From the NCBI RefSeq assembly GCF_001580995.1, contig NZ_LHZU01000143.1, forward strand, positions 1 to 64,000: a stretch of 64,000 nt of DNA, given 5' to 3'. Both the position numbers and the translations under genes were made by a program. Shown one piece after another: positions 45,649 to 53,299 of the stretch; the stretch's first letter is position 1; every line of letters begins with the position of its first letter. This DNA is from Acetobacter senegalensis (GTDB taxonomy: Bacteria; Pseudomonadota; Alphaproteobacteria; Acetobacterales; Acetobacteraceae). A model generated the notes under the pieces. That model made no database searches. It had not been told where the DNA came from and was given only the letters and a program-made list of their open reading frames with translations.

Positions 45649-46043
45649 TCCTGCTCCGCTTCAGGCTCACTCAGCCAGAAAATCTCCTTTGGTTTATTTC
45701 AGCGTGCGTCCTGCGCGCGCCGCCTGCTGTTGCTGATGGTTATATCCCGATCGATATGGTTATCTTCCGTTACGACAGATGTTGCCATGGTCCTGTTTTC
45801 CCTTAACAAATTGCGCGCAGGTCCGTCTGCTCGCGAATGCGTTACCATCCTTTGGGCACGCCGGGTATCACGCCCTCCCACACAACGGCGTAGCAGGAAA
45901 AACACGCTCCACTGTCTTTATTGCCGCAGCGGTGTGACCAGAACGCAGGGTGGTGTATAGTTCGCGCCATCACATCTGCGCGCCTGCGGGTTCAGGTTGA
46001 TGCAGAAGCACGCTTTACTAGGCCCGAAGGAACGATACAGACC
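45649..46043. other. Divergent intergenic region upstream of the kinase pair
   Basis: 395 bp that should hold promoters for the kinases (minus) and the small membrane protein (plus). It contains one weak 29-codon frame (listed). No operator-like site recognised. Confidence 0.5.
45699..45788 (-). CDS. Possible short leader peptide (29 aa)
   Basis: MATSVVTEDNHIDRDITISN plus an Arg-rich end, starting at ATG 45788 and ending 50 bp before the kinase gene. AAGGGAAAACAGGA precedes the ATG. Only the ribosome-binding-like sequence and position support it; no family recognised. Confidence 0.2.
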   Translation of the reverse strand: MATSVVTEDNHIDRDITISNSRRRAQDAR

Positions 46044-46454
46044 ATGGATCAACCCCCTAACGCCAATTACGCTCGTCCTCTGGCGTTTTCCTCCCGCGCT
46101 GCGGATGGCTCTCCTCTGGCATTCCGGCTGGTGCGCACCGGCATCTGGTCTGTCTGCTATTTCGCGTTCTATTTCATCCAGCAATTGGCCGAGCTTTTTG
46201 CTCCCCTGCTTCTGATTGCGGGAGTGCTCTGGAAAGTTCTGCCTGCACTGGTGGGTGCGCTTTCTCACGCAGCCGTGGCCGCCGATCCGCAGGCAAAAGA
46301 CGCCATTACCAACGTTGCGGCCGCCATTCCGCAGCATATTGTTGTCGCCGGGCATGATCTGACGGCTAGTGGTCTGATTTGGGATGGTATCCTGCTGATG
46401 GGCCTTGCCGCCGCTGGCGCCACACTCGCCACGCTGGCCGGTAAAAGCATTTAA
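46044..46454 (+). CDS. Small membrane protein of unknown function
   Basis: 136-aa protein starting MDQPPNANYARPLAFSSRAA with two clear hydrophobic stretches: VCYFAFYFIQQLAELFAPLL near the middle and DGILLMGLAAAGATLATLAG at the C-terminus, separated by an Ala-rich polar segment. GAAGGAA lies about ten bases before ATG 46044. The frame extends upstream without a binding site. No family recognised. It is convergent with the zinc-ribbon gene. Confidence 0.6.
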   Translation: MDQPPNANYARPLAFSSRAADGSPLAFRLVRTGIWSVCYFAFYFIQQLAELFAPLLLIAGVLWKVLPALVGALSHAAVAADPQAKDAITNVAAAIPQHIVVAGHDLTASGLIWDGILLMGLAAAGATLATLAGKSI

Positions 46455-46463
46455 CCCTTTCTC

Positions 46464-46518
46464 CTGCTGGTTAATCCCATATCCAGCAGTAAAGGCTGGC
46501 CGCCGAAAATCGGCCAGC
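46464..46518. terminator. Two hairpins between convergent genes
   Basis: CTGCTGG (46464-46470)/CCAGCAG (46483-46489) and GCTGGCCG (46495-46502)/CGGCCAGC (46511-46518) form two neighbouring stems. T-tracts are weak, so termination is only likely. Confidence 0.4.
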
Positions 46519-46573
46519 GGGGTCTGGCGTCAGCCTGCTCACCAGCCCCCTGTTCGGCATTTTGAAGTTTGGC

Positions 46574-47854
46574 TTAACCGGGCTGGTGTAGCCGGCCTGC
46601 TGCAGGCCACGCGTGCACAATAGCACCCCACCAGTGCCAACCTGCCACCAAGACCACAATTGCCAGAATAAAGCTGCCAATCCACGCCCGGCGCCAGAAT
46701 ATATCCTGCGTCATCATGTCTCGCAGGTTGCCCTTAGTGCCTACGCGCTCGGCCAGCCCGGCTCCGGTTGCCAGAACCTGCTGATAAGCGGAAGACATAC
46801 CTGCCTGGAGCTTGTGAGTATGCTGCTGGGTGGCGCTTTCAGGTTCGCGCACAGTCTGTTCTGGCTGCGTCTGCGCGGTAGCTGTTTCGACCTGCGGCTC
46901 TGCGGTCGTCTGCTCTTCAACAACCCGCTCACCAGCAGCTTCCCCTCCGGCGATTTCTTCATTGGCAGCAGTTTCCGAGGAAACCGGACCTGATGGAGCT
47001 TCCGGCGCAGGCGACGCGACAGGAGCAACCTGCTCTACGCTTTCAGACGTTTCTGGTCTGATAGCCTCAGACTGGGGAGCTTCCGGCAGAGACTGAGAAA
47101 CCTGCTCCTCCGCGGGCAAAGGAACATCGGGTTTCTTTGCTTCCGGTTTTTCCTCAACGAACACTTTTTTCTCAGTCTGGGGTTTCCCCCACGCTGGAGC
47201 AGGCCAAGGCGAGGCAACAGAAGAAACCGGCTGTGCTGACGGCTCCTCCTTTTCTTCCACCTGCGCCTCAACTGGAGACGCGGCACCGTCCTGAAGGGCG
47301 GGCTCACTCTTCTCCGGCTCGGGCGGGTGGGCAAGTGAGGCATCTTCACCCTGTTTTACAGACTCATCAGCCTCGGTTTGGCTCGCGAAATGCTGTTCTG
47401 CGGGTTCGGGCTCTTCGGCTCCAGCCTCTTCCCGCTCAACAGGTTCCGCTGGCTGGGAGGGAGCAGCCCCCGACGAGGCTGGCGTTCCAAAAAGTTTTTC
47501 AAAGGCTTCCGCAGAAGACGGTGCTGGTGCTTCCGTGACCGCTGCCTCTGTTGGTGCGGAAGGAACTGCCTCAGACTCTGGCACGGGCTGAGGTGAGGAT
47601 ACTGGGGGAGCAGCCTCAGGAGCGGGCACGTCCGGCTTCGGCGGTGTGAGGCCACCCTCCGGCGGGGGGGCTGGCGCACGTGCGGTAACAGCGTTCTGCT
47701 CAACGGAAGGTGCTGGTGGGGGCGCTGCTTCTTCCACCGGAAGCTCCACGCGCCATTTTACCCCGCAGGCAGAGCATTTCAGCGTGTGCCGCTTGGCCAG
47801 GAGAGCCGCAGGCACCTGATAGGCAACGCCACATGAGGGGCAAACTATTCTCAT
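46574..47854 (-). CDS. Zinc-ribbon protein with Pro/Glu-rich linker and C-terminal membrane helix
   Basis: 426-aa protein. It begins MRIVCPSCGVAYQVPAALLA, an MJ0042-type zinc ribbon with two CxxC pairs (CPSC and CSAC). Residues ~45-350 are a low-complexity linker very rich in Pro, Glu, Ala and Val. A single membrane helix near the C-terminus (WIGSFILAIVVLVAGWHWWG) leaves a short tail. Genes of this kind lie next to ftsE in alphaproteobacteria, and here it is divergent from ftsEX. A division or envelope role is inferred from that context only. The ATG at 47854 is chosen because the zinc ribbon begins there. The linker length suggests it spans a distance or is an interaction scaffold. Confidence 0.75.
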   Translation of the reverse strand: MRIVCPSCGVAYQVPAALLAKRHTLKCSACGVKWRVELPVEEAAPPPAPSVEQNAVTARAPAPPPEGGLTPPKPDVPAPEAAPPVSSPQPVPESEAVPSAPTEAAVTEAPAPSSAEAFEKLFGTPASSGAAPSQPAEPVEREEAGAEEPEPAEQHFASQTEADESVKQGEDASLAHPPEPEKSEPALQDGAASPVEAQVEEKEEPSAQPVSSVASPWPAPAWGKPQTEKKVFVEEKPEAKKPDVPLPAEEQVSQSLPEAPQSEAIRPETSESVEQVAPVASPAPEAPSGPVSSETAANEEIAGGEAAGERVVEEQTTAEPQVETATAQTQPEQTVREPESATQQHTHKLQAGMSSAYQQVLATGAGLAERVGTKGNLRDMMTQDIFWRRAWIGSFILAIVVLVAGWHWWGAIVHAWPAAGRLHQPG

Positions 47855-48128
47855 CAGTATTCTCTGTCCTGCCGTAGCTGTCATGGCACGCGTTGTTCAG
47901 CCGATACCGAACGCATCCGCCTGAAAAGCAGCTTTTCAAGCACCCTCTTTAATACAAGAGGCAGCCCACCATGCCAGAGGGGATTTTGCACAATCGCCGT
48001 TAAAACAGTCTGGGCCACTCCCTTTGCGGCTTATCATCGACAGTGCAGGCTGCTCTCCGCTACTATCAGACCATGCATCACGTCGCCCAGATCACGCCGC
48101 GCCGCAGCGCCCAACACGTCTTTCTCTC

Positions 48129-48800
48129 ATGATCCGTCTGCAAAACGTTTCATGGCGGCGGGAACGCAAAAATGGCACTCCGGTTCTCTCCGGCCTGTCC
48201 TTTTCGGTGCCACAGGGCGGCTTTCGCTGGCTGCTTGGCCCGTCTGGCGCCGGAAAGACCAGCCTGCTCAGCCTGCTGCATGTGGAAAGCCTGCCTACCG
48301 ATGGCAGCATGGATATCCTGAACAAGAGCGTCACGGCGGATGCCCCACGGGCCACATTGATGCGCCTGCGCCAGCGAATCGGCATGGTGCATCAAAATTA
48401 CAGACTGATGCCGGATTTATCCGTGGCGGATAATGTCGCCCTGCCCCTCCGCCTTCAACACCGCCCGGAAGATGAGATCACGGATGAAGTGCATGCCATC
48501 CTGAAATGGGTCGGTTTGGGAGAGCGTGTGAACGTACGGGCTTCCCGCCTCTCGGGCGGAGAGCAGCAGCGAACGGCCATTGCCCGCGCCATTGTTCACC
48601 GCCCCGGTCTGGTTCTGGCAGATGAGCCAACCAATGCATTGGAAGAAACTCAGGCGCACAAACTGCTGGACCTGTTTGGCGAGCTTAGCAGCATGGGCAC
48701 AACGGTAATTGTCGCCACCCACAATGAGGCGCTGATCCGCCGCCTGCCCCAGCCTTCGCTCTATCTGGAACGTGGCCGACTTGTGCGTGAGGGAGACTGA
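48129..48800 (+). CDS. ftsE: Cell division ATP-binding protein FtsE
   Basis: ABC-type ATPase of the FtsEX complex, which controls septal cell-wall hydrolases. 223 aa: Walker A GPSGAGKTSLLSLL, signature LSGGEQQRTAIARA, Walker B GLVLADEPTNAL and H-loop VATHNE. The ATG at 48129 opens with the usual strand MIRLQNVSW; no Shine-Dalgarno is visible, and the upstream frame has no similarity. FtsX begins four bases after the stop. Confidence 0.93.
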   Translation: MIRLQNVSWRRERKNGTPVLSGLSFSVPQGGFRWLLGPSGAGKTSLLSLLHVESLPTDGSMDILNKSVTADAPRATLMRLRQRIGMVHQNYRLMPDLSVADNVALPLRLQHRPEDEITDEVHAILKWVGLGERVNVRASRLSGGEQQRTAIARAIVHRPGLVLADEPTNALEETQAHKLLDLFGELSSMGTTVIVATHNEALIRRLPQPSLYLERGRLVREGD

Positions 48801-48803
48801 CCC

Positions 48804-49787
48804 ATGGCGCTCCCGTTTTCCGGCCGCAAGGATGGCCTCTCCCTTTCTGAAGCGTTGCCGGACAGAAGCCTGTTCATTCTTGTGGCCATGATGAGTTTTC
48901 TCGCTGCTCTCACCCTCACCGGTGCCACTGGCGCCCGCGCGCTGTCCGCCCGCTGGGCCGGAGGGGCGGCACAGTTGCTCACCATTCAGGTTTCTGCCCC
49001 GGATCAACCGGCTCCCGCCACGGCAACCTCGCCCCAGAAAACAGCCGCCGGGTCGTCCTCCGTTACGTCCACCTCCGCGCAAACACGCGCCGATGCCGTC
49101 CTTGCGCGCCTTTCAGACCTCCCGCCGGGGACACAGGTTCACAGGCTGAGCAAGGAAGAACTGGCGCATCTGCTCACACCATGGCTGGGGGACGCCAGCA
49201 ACAGCGCGCTCCCTCTTCCTGCCGTTATCGAAGTGCGTCTCCCCAAAGGGGCAGAACCTCCGGCTGATCTGGAACAGACCCTCAACACACAGGTGCCCGG
49301 CACATTTGTTGAGCATAATGCCGAGTGGAGCACGCGGCTCCGTGCGCTGGCGGATAGTCTGCTGGCCTGCGCGGCACTGGCGCTTGCCACCGTAGGAGGT
49401 ATTGCCGCCATGATTACGGGGCTTGCAACCCGCACGGGCCTTTCCACCCGACGGGACATTATTGAAATCCTGCACGGGCTGGGCGCCACAGACAGCTACA
49501 TTGCCGGTCGCTTTGCCGGACGCACCGGCGGCCTTGCTCTGGGCGGGGCTATTCTAGGAACGCTTCTCGCCATCGCGCCGCTTGTTTTCCTGTTCAGAAT
49601 GGCAGCTCCGTTTGCTGTTTCCTCGCTTCAAACCACCAGCATGACCATGCCAGACTGGCGTTCCCTCCCGGACATGTTGCCGCATGATCTGCTGATCGGC
49701 CTTGCGGGGCTCCCGTTTGTTGCCGCCTTTATCGGCTGGATGACAACACAGATCATGGTCCGCATCTGGCTCCGCCGTATGCCATGA
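48804..49787 (+). CDS. ftsX: Cell division protein FtsX (permease-like)
   Basis: Four-helix membrane partner of FtsE that relays ATPase action to periplasmic hydrolases. 327 aa: TM1 near residues 25-45 (LFILVAMMSFLAALTLTGAT), a periplasmic domain with a Pro/Thr/Ser-rich stretch (~70-95), then three C-terminal helices. The TM2-TM3 loop region TGLSTRRDIIEILHGLGATD is the family's most conserved part. Follows ftsE by three bases and overlaps ydcF by four, so all three form an operon. Confidence 0.9.
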   Translation: MALPFSGRKDGLSLSEALPDRSLFILVAMMSFLAALTLTGATGARALSARWAGGAAQLLTIQVSAPDQPAPATATSPQKTAAGSSSVTSTSAQTRADAVLARLSDLPPGTQVHRLSKEELAHLLTPWLGDASNSALPLPAVIEVRLPKGAEPPADLEQTLNTQVPGTFVEHNAEWSTRLRALADSLLACAALALATVGGIAAMITGLATRTGLSTRRDIIEILHGLGATDSYIAGRFAGRTGGLALGGAILGTLLAIAPLVFLFRMAAPFAVSSLQTTSMTMPDWRSLPDMLPHDLLIGLAGLPFVAAFIGWMTTQIMVRIWLRRMP

Positions 49788-50407
49788 AAAGCACTCCGGC
49801 CCGGCAGCAACCCGCACACTATCGACGCTCCCGCCCAAGCCGCATGCTCCGCAGTGCGGTCAGGCTTGGGTTACTGCTGTTCATCTGTCTGGGGGGGACG
49901 TTCGGCTGGTTTGTTTATGATGCGCTCCAATCCGCCCAGACTGTTCCGCACACAGATGGCATTGTAGCCCTTACGGGTGGGCAGGGCAGAATAGACATGT
50001 CTTTGCGGTTGCTCAGACAAAATCAGGCTGAAAAACTGCTTATCTCCGGCGTGGACCCGCAGGCGGGACGCAACGATCTTCTGCCCCCCATGCCTGCCAG
50101 CCTGAAGGACCGTATCACCTTGGGATATCAGGCGCGTTCAACCATTGAAAACGCCGCCGAGACCGCCGCATGGGTTGCGGATAATCATATCTACACCCTG
50201 ACAGTGGTGACTGCTGGCTACCACATGCGCCGCGCCATGCTGGAACTGGGCCGCACCCTGCCGGGCGTGACCCTGTATGCCTATCCCGTCAAACCCCCGG
50301 CGCTGGAGCATCCCTTCAAGGGCGATACCCTGCGGCTGCTCCTTACAGAATATCTGAAATGGCTGGGCGCTCTGGCAGGCATGGTGCACAACCCTTCCAG
50401 AGCATAA
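49784..50407 (+). CDS. YdcF/DUF218-family membrane-anchored protein
   Basis: 207-aa protein with one N-terminal membrane helix (LGLLLFICLGGTFGWFVYDA) and a DUF218 domain: DGIVALTGGQGRIDMSLRLL, KLLISGVDPQAGRNDL, STIENAAETAAWV and VVTAGYHMRRAMLELGR. DUF218 members include ElyC, linked to envelope and peptidoglycan control in E. coli. ftsE-ftsX-DUF218 order is frequent in alphaproteobacteria. ATGA overlap with ftsX. Confidence 0.88.
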   Translation: MKSTPARQQPAHYRRSRPSRMLRSAVRLGLLLFICLGGTFGWFVYDALQSAQTVPHTDGIVALTGGQGRIDMSLRLLRQNQAEKLLISGVDPQAGRNDLLPPMPASLKDRITLGYQARSTIENAAETAAWVADNHIYTLTVVTAGYHMRRAMLELGRTLPGVTLYAYPVKPPALEHPFKGDTLRLLLTEYLKWLGALAGMVHNPSRA

Positions 50408-50420
50408 AACGCGCAGCCAT

Positions 50421-50460
50421 GCCTGACTGTTTTCAACAAAGCATCGCTTTACTGTCAGGC
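50421..50460. terminator. Possible hairpin between convergent ydcF and fghA
   Basis: GCCTGAC (50421-50427) and GTCAGGC (50454-50460) can pair around a long, 26-nt loop; the right arm overlaps the fghA stop codon. Weak evidence. Confidence 0.3.
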
Positions 50461-51309
50461 TTTCAGAATGGCCGCGTGGTGGCGTACATGATCTGCCGCA
50501 AAGCTCTGCACAAACCAGTATGAGTGATCATACCCTTCGTACTCGCGGAGCGTGAGCGCCTGTCCGGCATTATGCGCGGCGGTTGCCAGATGCCACGGCT
50601 GAAGTTCACGCTCCAGAAACTGATCGGCCTTTCCCTGATCCACCAGCAACGGAGACGGGTGGCTATGGCCATCTTCCAACAGGCATACCGCATCATAGGC
50701 ACGCCACGTCGCCTGATCTGGTCCGAGATAGTTGGTAAAGGCCTTTACCCCCCAAGGCACCACGGTGGGATGCACAATCGGAGCAAAAGCTGAAACGGAT
50801 TTCCAGAACTGGGGAGCGCGCAACCCATGCACAAGCGCGCCATGCCCCCCCATGGAATGTCCCGTAATGCCACGTCGCGTACCATCCAGCGGAAAATGCG
50901 CTTCTGCCAGACGGGGGAGTTCCTCAGAAATATAGCTTCCCATTTTGTAATGCTTGCGCCACGGGTCCTGCGTGGCATCCAGATAGAACCCGGCACCTGT
51001 ACCAAAATCCCAGTCGGCGTCTTCTCCCTCAACGCCTGCCCCACGCGGCGACGTATCCGTTGCCACAAGAGCAATTCCTAACCGGGCAGCCTCCGCCAGC
51101 GCATCCGCCTTGATAAAAAATGTCTCTTCCGTGCAGGTCAGGCCAGCCAGCACATATACAACGGGCACGGGGTTATGGGCATCTGCTCCCGGCGGCAAAA
51201 AGACGGCAAAACGCGCTTCCAGCCCCAACACGTCTGACTGATGCGTATAGAAGCCAACACGCCCTCCGTGGCATACATGCTCCGACCGCGTCTTTACTGT
51301 ATTAGGCAC
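50455..51309 (-). CDS. fghA: S-formylglutathione hydrolase
   Basis: Hydrolyses S-formylglutathione to formate and glutathione, the last step of glutathione-dependent formaldehyde oxidation. 284-aa esterase-D-type alpha/beta hydrolase: VVYVLAGLTCTEETFFIKAD, nucleophile in ITGHSMGGHGAL, and catalytic His in GYDHSYWFVQSF. The start is GTG at 51309 with AAGGAAAAA upstream. The glutathione-dependent formaldehyde dehydrogenase usually found next to it is absent. Confidence 0.95.
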   Translation of the reverse strand: MPNTVKTRSEHVCHGGRVGFYTHQSDVLGLEARFAVFLPPGADAHNPVPVVYVLAGLTCTEETFFIKADALAEAARLGIALVATDTSPRGAGVEGEDADWDFGTGAGFYLDATQDPWRKHYKMGSYISEELPRLAEAHFPLDGTRRGITGHSMGGHGALVHGLRAPQFWKSVSAFAPIVHPTVVPWGVKAFTNYLGPDQATWRAYDAVCLLEDGHSHPSPLLVDQGKADQFLERELQPWHLATAAHNAGQALTLREYEGYDHSYWFVQSFAADHVRHHAAILKA

Positions 51310-51626
51310 CCTGCTTTTTCCTTTCTGCTCGCCATCTGAACCGTCACATCATGGTCAATGGTGCAGGCGGTTCCGTCAACACCGTTCCGCCGCCTGCCCC
51401 AAACAGAAGAGCCATTGCAGCCTTTTTCACAGTAGCGGAAGAGCGGAAAATCTGGTCACATCGCGTCCTTACTTGCCCGCAAAGTAACGAGGACCTGAAT
51501 GCTGCCGGACGCATGACAAACCTGTAACATGGACAGAATGCACGCCATCAGGCAGGAAACCGTAAGCGTCCTTCCTAGTTACTGTGTCTTCCCTGAACCA
51601 TACCAACCATAACGGAGACTATCTGG
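51310..51626. other. Divergent intergenic region fghA / bestrophin
   Basis: About 317 bp holding both promoters by position. Nothing distinctive was recognised beyond CGGAG before the ATG at 51627. Confidence 0.5.
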
Positions 51627-52502
51627 ATGATCGTTGACCAAAGGATCGGCTTGCGGATTATCAGCAAAGAGATCCTGGGGGTTTTCCTCCTCATGGCTGC
51701 ATGGGATTGTGTCGTGGTTATCCTGTTTCAGGTGTTCCATCAGGAATGGATGGAACTTCCAAGCCTTCCCACATCCCTGATTGGTTCGGCCCTTGCCCTT
51801 TTCATGGGATTCCGCAGCAACAGTGCTTACGCCCGGTGGTGGGAAGCCCGTACCCTGTGGGGGTCTATTACCAACAACTGCCGCTCTTTTAGCCGTCAGG
51901 CTGGCACATTGTTAGGAGACCGGCCTGATCTGATGTTCGGCATTGCCGCCTACCCCCATGCCCTGCGCGGCGCTTTGGGGAATGTGGATGTTTCAGCCGA
52001 TGTCAAACGTCTGCTGCCACCCAACATGGCCAAGGGCATTGAAGGCTGGCGCAATCAGCCCAACGCCATTCTCTATCAGTTGGGGCTGGGCGTGACCGAG
52101 GAAGTCACCAAGAAAGGCATTGATGGTGCCGTGCATGGCCAGATAGACCGCATTCTGTCTGATCTCGCCAATGCACAGGGTGGTCTGGAACGTATTCGCA
52201 ACACGCCTCTTCCCATGCAGTTTTCCGCCCTGCCACGTGCACTGGTGAACATTTTCTGCATCATCCTGCCCATCTCCATGGTTCAGACGCTTGAATGGAT
52301 TACGCCACTGGGTTCCTCCCTTGTGGGTATGCTCTTTCTGGTGCTGGACAAAAGTGCGAACGATCTTCAGGAACCCTTCGCCAGCACGCCCCATGCCCTG
52401 CCTATGGCAACCATGGCCCGCACCATTGAAATTGATGCTGTGCAGCCTACCGGCCTTGCGTCTCCGCCGCCGCTGCCCACCATCAAGGGCATCCAATCCT
52501 GA
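51627..52502 (+). CDS. Bestrophin-family membrane channel
   Basis: 291-aa protein of the bacterial bestrophin (UPF0187) family, pentameric ion channels. Conserved pieces are visible: an N-terminal helix ISKEILGVFLLMAAWDCVVV, LALFMGFRSNSAYARWWEAR, WGSITNNCRSFSRQ, and the C-terminal GMLFLVLDKSANDLQEPF that ends in the family's calcium/pore region. Ion selectivity cannot be inferred. CGGAG precedes the ATG. Ends with a Pro-rich tail. Confidence 0.88.
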   Translation: MIVDQRIGLRIISKEILGVFLLMAAWDCVVVILFQVFHQEWMELPSLPTSLIGSALALFMGFRSNSAYARWWEARTLWGSITNNCRSFSRQAGTLLGDRPDLMFGIAAYPHALRGALGNVDVSADVKRLLPPNMAKGIEGWRNQPNAILYQLGLGVTEEVTKKGIDGAVHGQIDRILSDLANAQGGLERIRNTPLPMQFSALPRALVNIFCIILPISMVQTLEWITPLGSSLVGMLFLVLDKSANDLQEPFASTPHALPMATMARTIEIDAVQPTGLASPPPLPTIKGIQS

Positions 52503-52523
52503 ACGCGACGCGATAACACTCCT

Positions 52524-52540
52524 GGGCCCCACTGGGGCCC
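52524..52540 (+). terminator. GC hairpin after the bestrophin gene
   Basis: GGGCCCC (52524-52530) and GGGGCCC (52534-52540) form a tight 7-bp stem with a 3-nt loop, followed by TTCT. Possible terminator without a full T-tract. Confidence 0.45.
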
Positions 52541-52554
52541 TTCTGCCGTTATGG

Positions 52555-52583
52555 AAGACAGGGCCACGAATTTATGCTATAAG
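52555..52583 (+). promoter_or_regulatory. Possible promoter for the CarD gene
   Basis: AAGACA (52555-52560) and TATAAG (52578-52583) are 17 bp apart. The -10 lies eight bases before the ATG at 52592, and no Shine-Dalgarno is visible, so the transcript may be leaderless. Confidence 0.4.
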
Positions 52584-52591
52584 CCTTGGTC

Positions 52592-53182
52592 ATGAGCACA
52601 TTCAGAACCACCCCCAAAGGCGGCGTGACAGATGCAATGGCACGCACGGCCGCAGCAACCACCGCAGCCCAGGCCAAAACCAAGATCAAGGACGACGACC
52701 CCTTCCAGGAAGGTGACGCCATTGTCTATGCGGCCCACGGCGTAGGGCGTGTGGACCGTATTGGCGTTGATGAAATTGCGGGTACGAAGCTGGAAGTGAT
52801 CCAGATTTCATTCCCCGGCAACCAGATGACCCTGCGTATTCCGCTAACAAAGGCCCGCAAGGCTGGTTTGCGCAAGATTGTCTCACGCGAAATTGTTGAC
52901 AAGGCCATGGCCATCATCAAGGGTAAGCCGCATGTCAGCAAAGGCATGTGGGCACGCCGTGCCGTAGCCTATCAGGAAAAAATCAACTCGGGTGATCTGG
53001 TCCAGATTGCGGAAGTACTGCGTGATCTGCGCCGCAACGTGGACAGCCTGGACGGCAGCTTTAGTGAACGTAAACTGTTTGAAGCCGCGCAGGAACGTTT
53101 TGTGGCCGAAGTTGCCGTGTTGGAAAAGAAAGACCCGGCAGACGTTCTCTCCTCCCTGACAGAAGTTATGAAGGCAGCCTGA
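52592..53182 (+). CDS. CarD/CdnL-family RNA polymerase-binding regulator
   Basis: 196-aa protein of the CarD family, which binds the RNA polymerase beta subunit and stabilises open complexes. An N-terminal Ala/Thr/Lys-rich stretch (1-30) precedes the RID domain (EGDAIVYAAHGVGRVDRIGV, LEVIQISFPGNQMTLRIP). The C-terminal helical DNA-contacting domain follows (SGDLVQIAEVLRDLRRN, LSERKLF-type region). In alphaproteobacteria the homologue CdnL supports growth and rRNA promoter activity. The ATG at 52592 begins MSTFRTTPKGG; a slightly longer frame has no binding site. Strong terminator follows. Confidence 0.92.
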   Translation: MSTFRTTPKGGVTDAMARTAAATTAAQAKTKIKDDDPFQEGDAIVYAAHGVGRVDRIGVDEIAGTKLEVIQISFPGNQMTLRIPLTKARKAGLRKIVSREIVDKAMAIIKGKPHVSKGMWARRAVAYQEKINSGDLVQIAEVLRDLRRNVDSLDGSFSERKLFEAAQERFVAEVAVLEKKDPADVLSSLTEVMKAA

Positions 53183-53204
53183 TAGGGCCTCCATCATTAT
53201 TCTG

Positions 53205-53242
53205 AAAAAACCCGGCTGGCGTTACGCTTTGCCGGGTTTTTT
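53205..53242 (+). terminator. Rho-independent terminator after the CarD gene
   Basis: AAAAAACCCGGC (53205-53216) pairs perfectly with GCCGGGTTTTTT (53231-53242). Confidence 0.9.
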
Positions 53243-53299
53243 CATACCTGCTTCTGTTTTGCTTTCCTGCACCGCATCTGGACGATACATAAGAGAACC

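Noticed and set aside
45921-46043. N-terminal extension of the small membrane protein
   Set aside because: The frame is open, but the ribosome binding site precedes the ATG at 46044 and the extension has no protein-like pattern.
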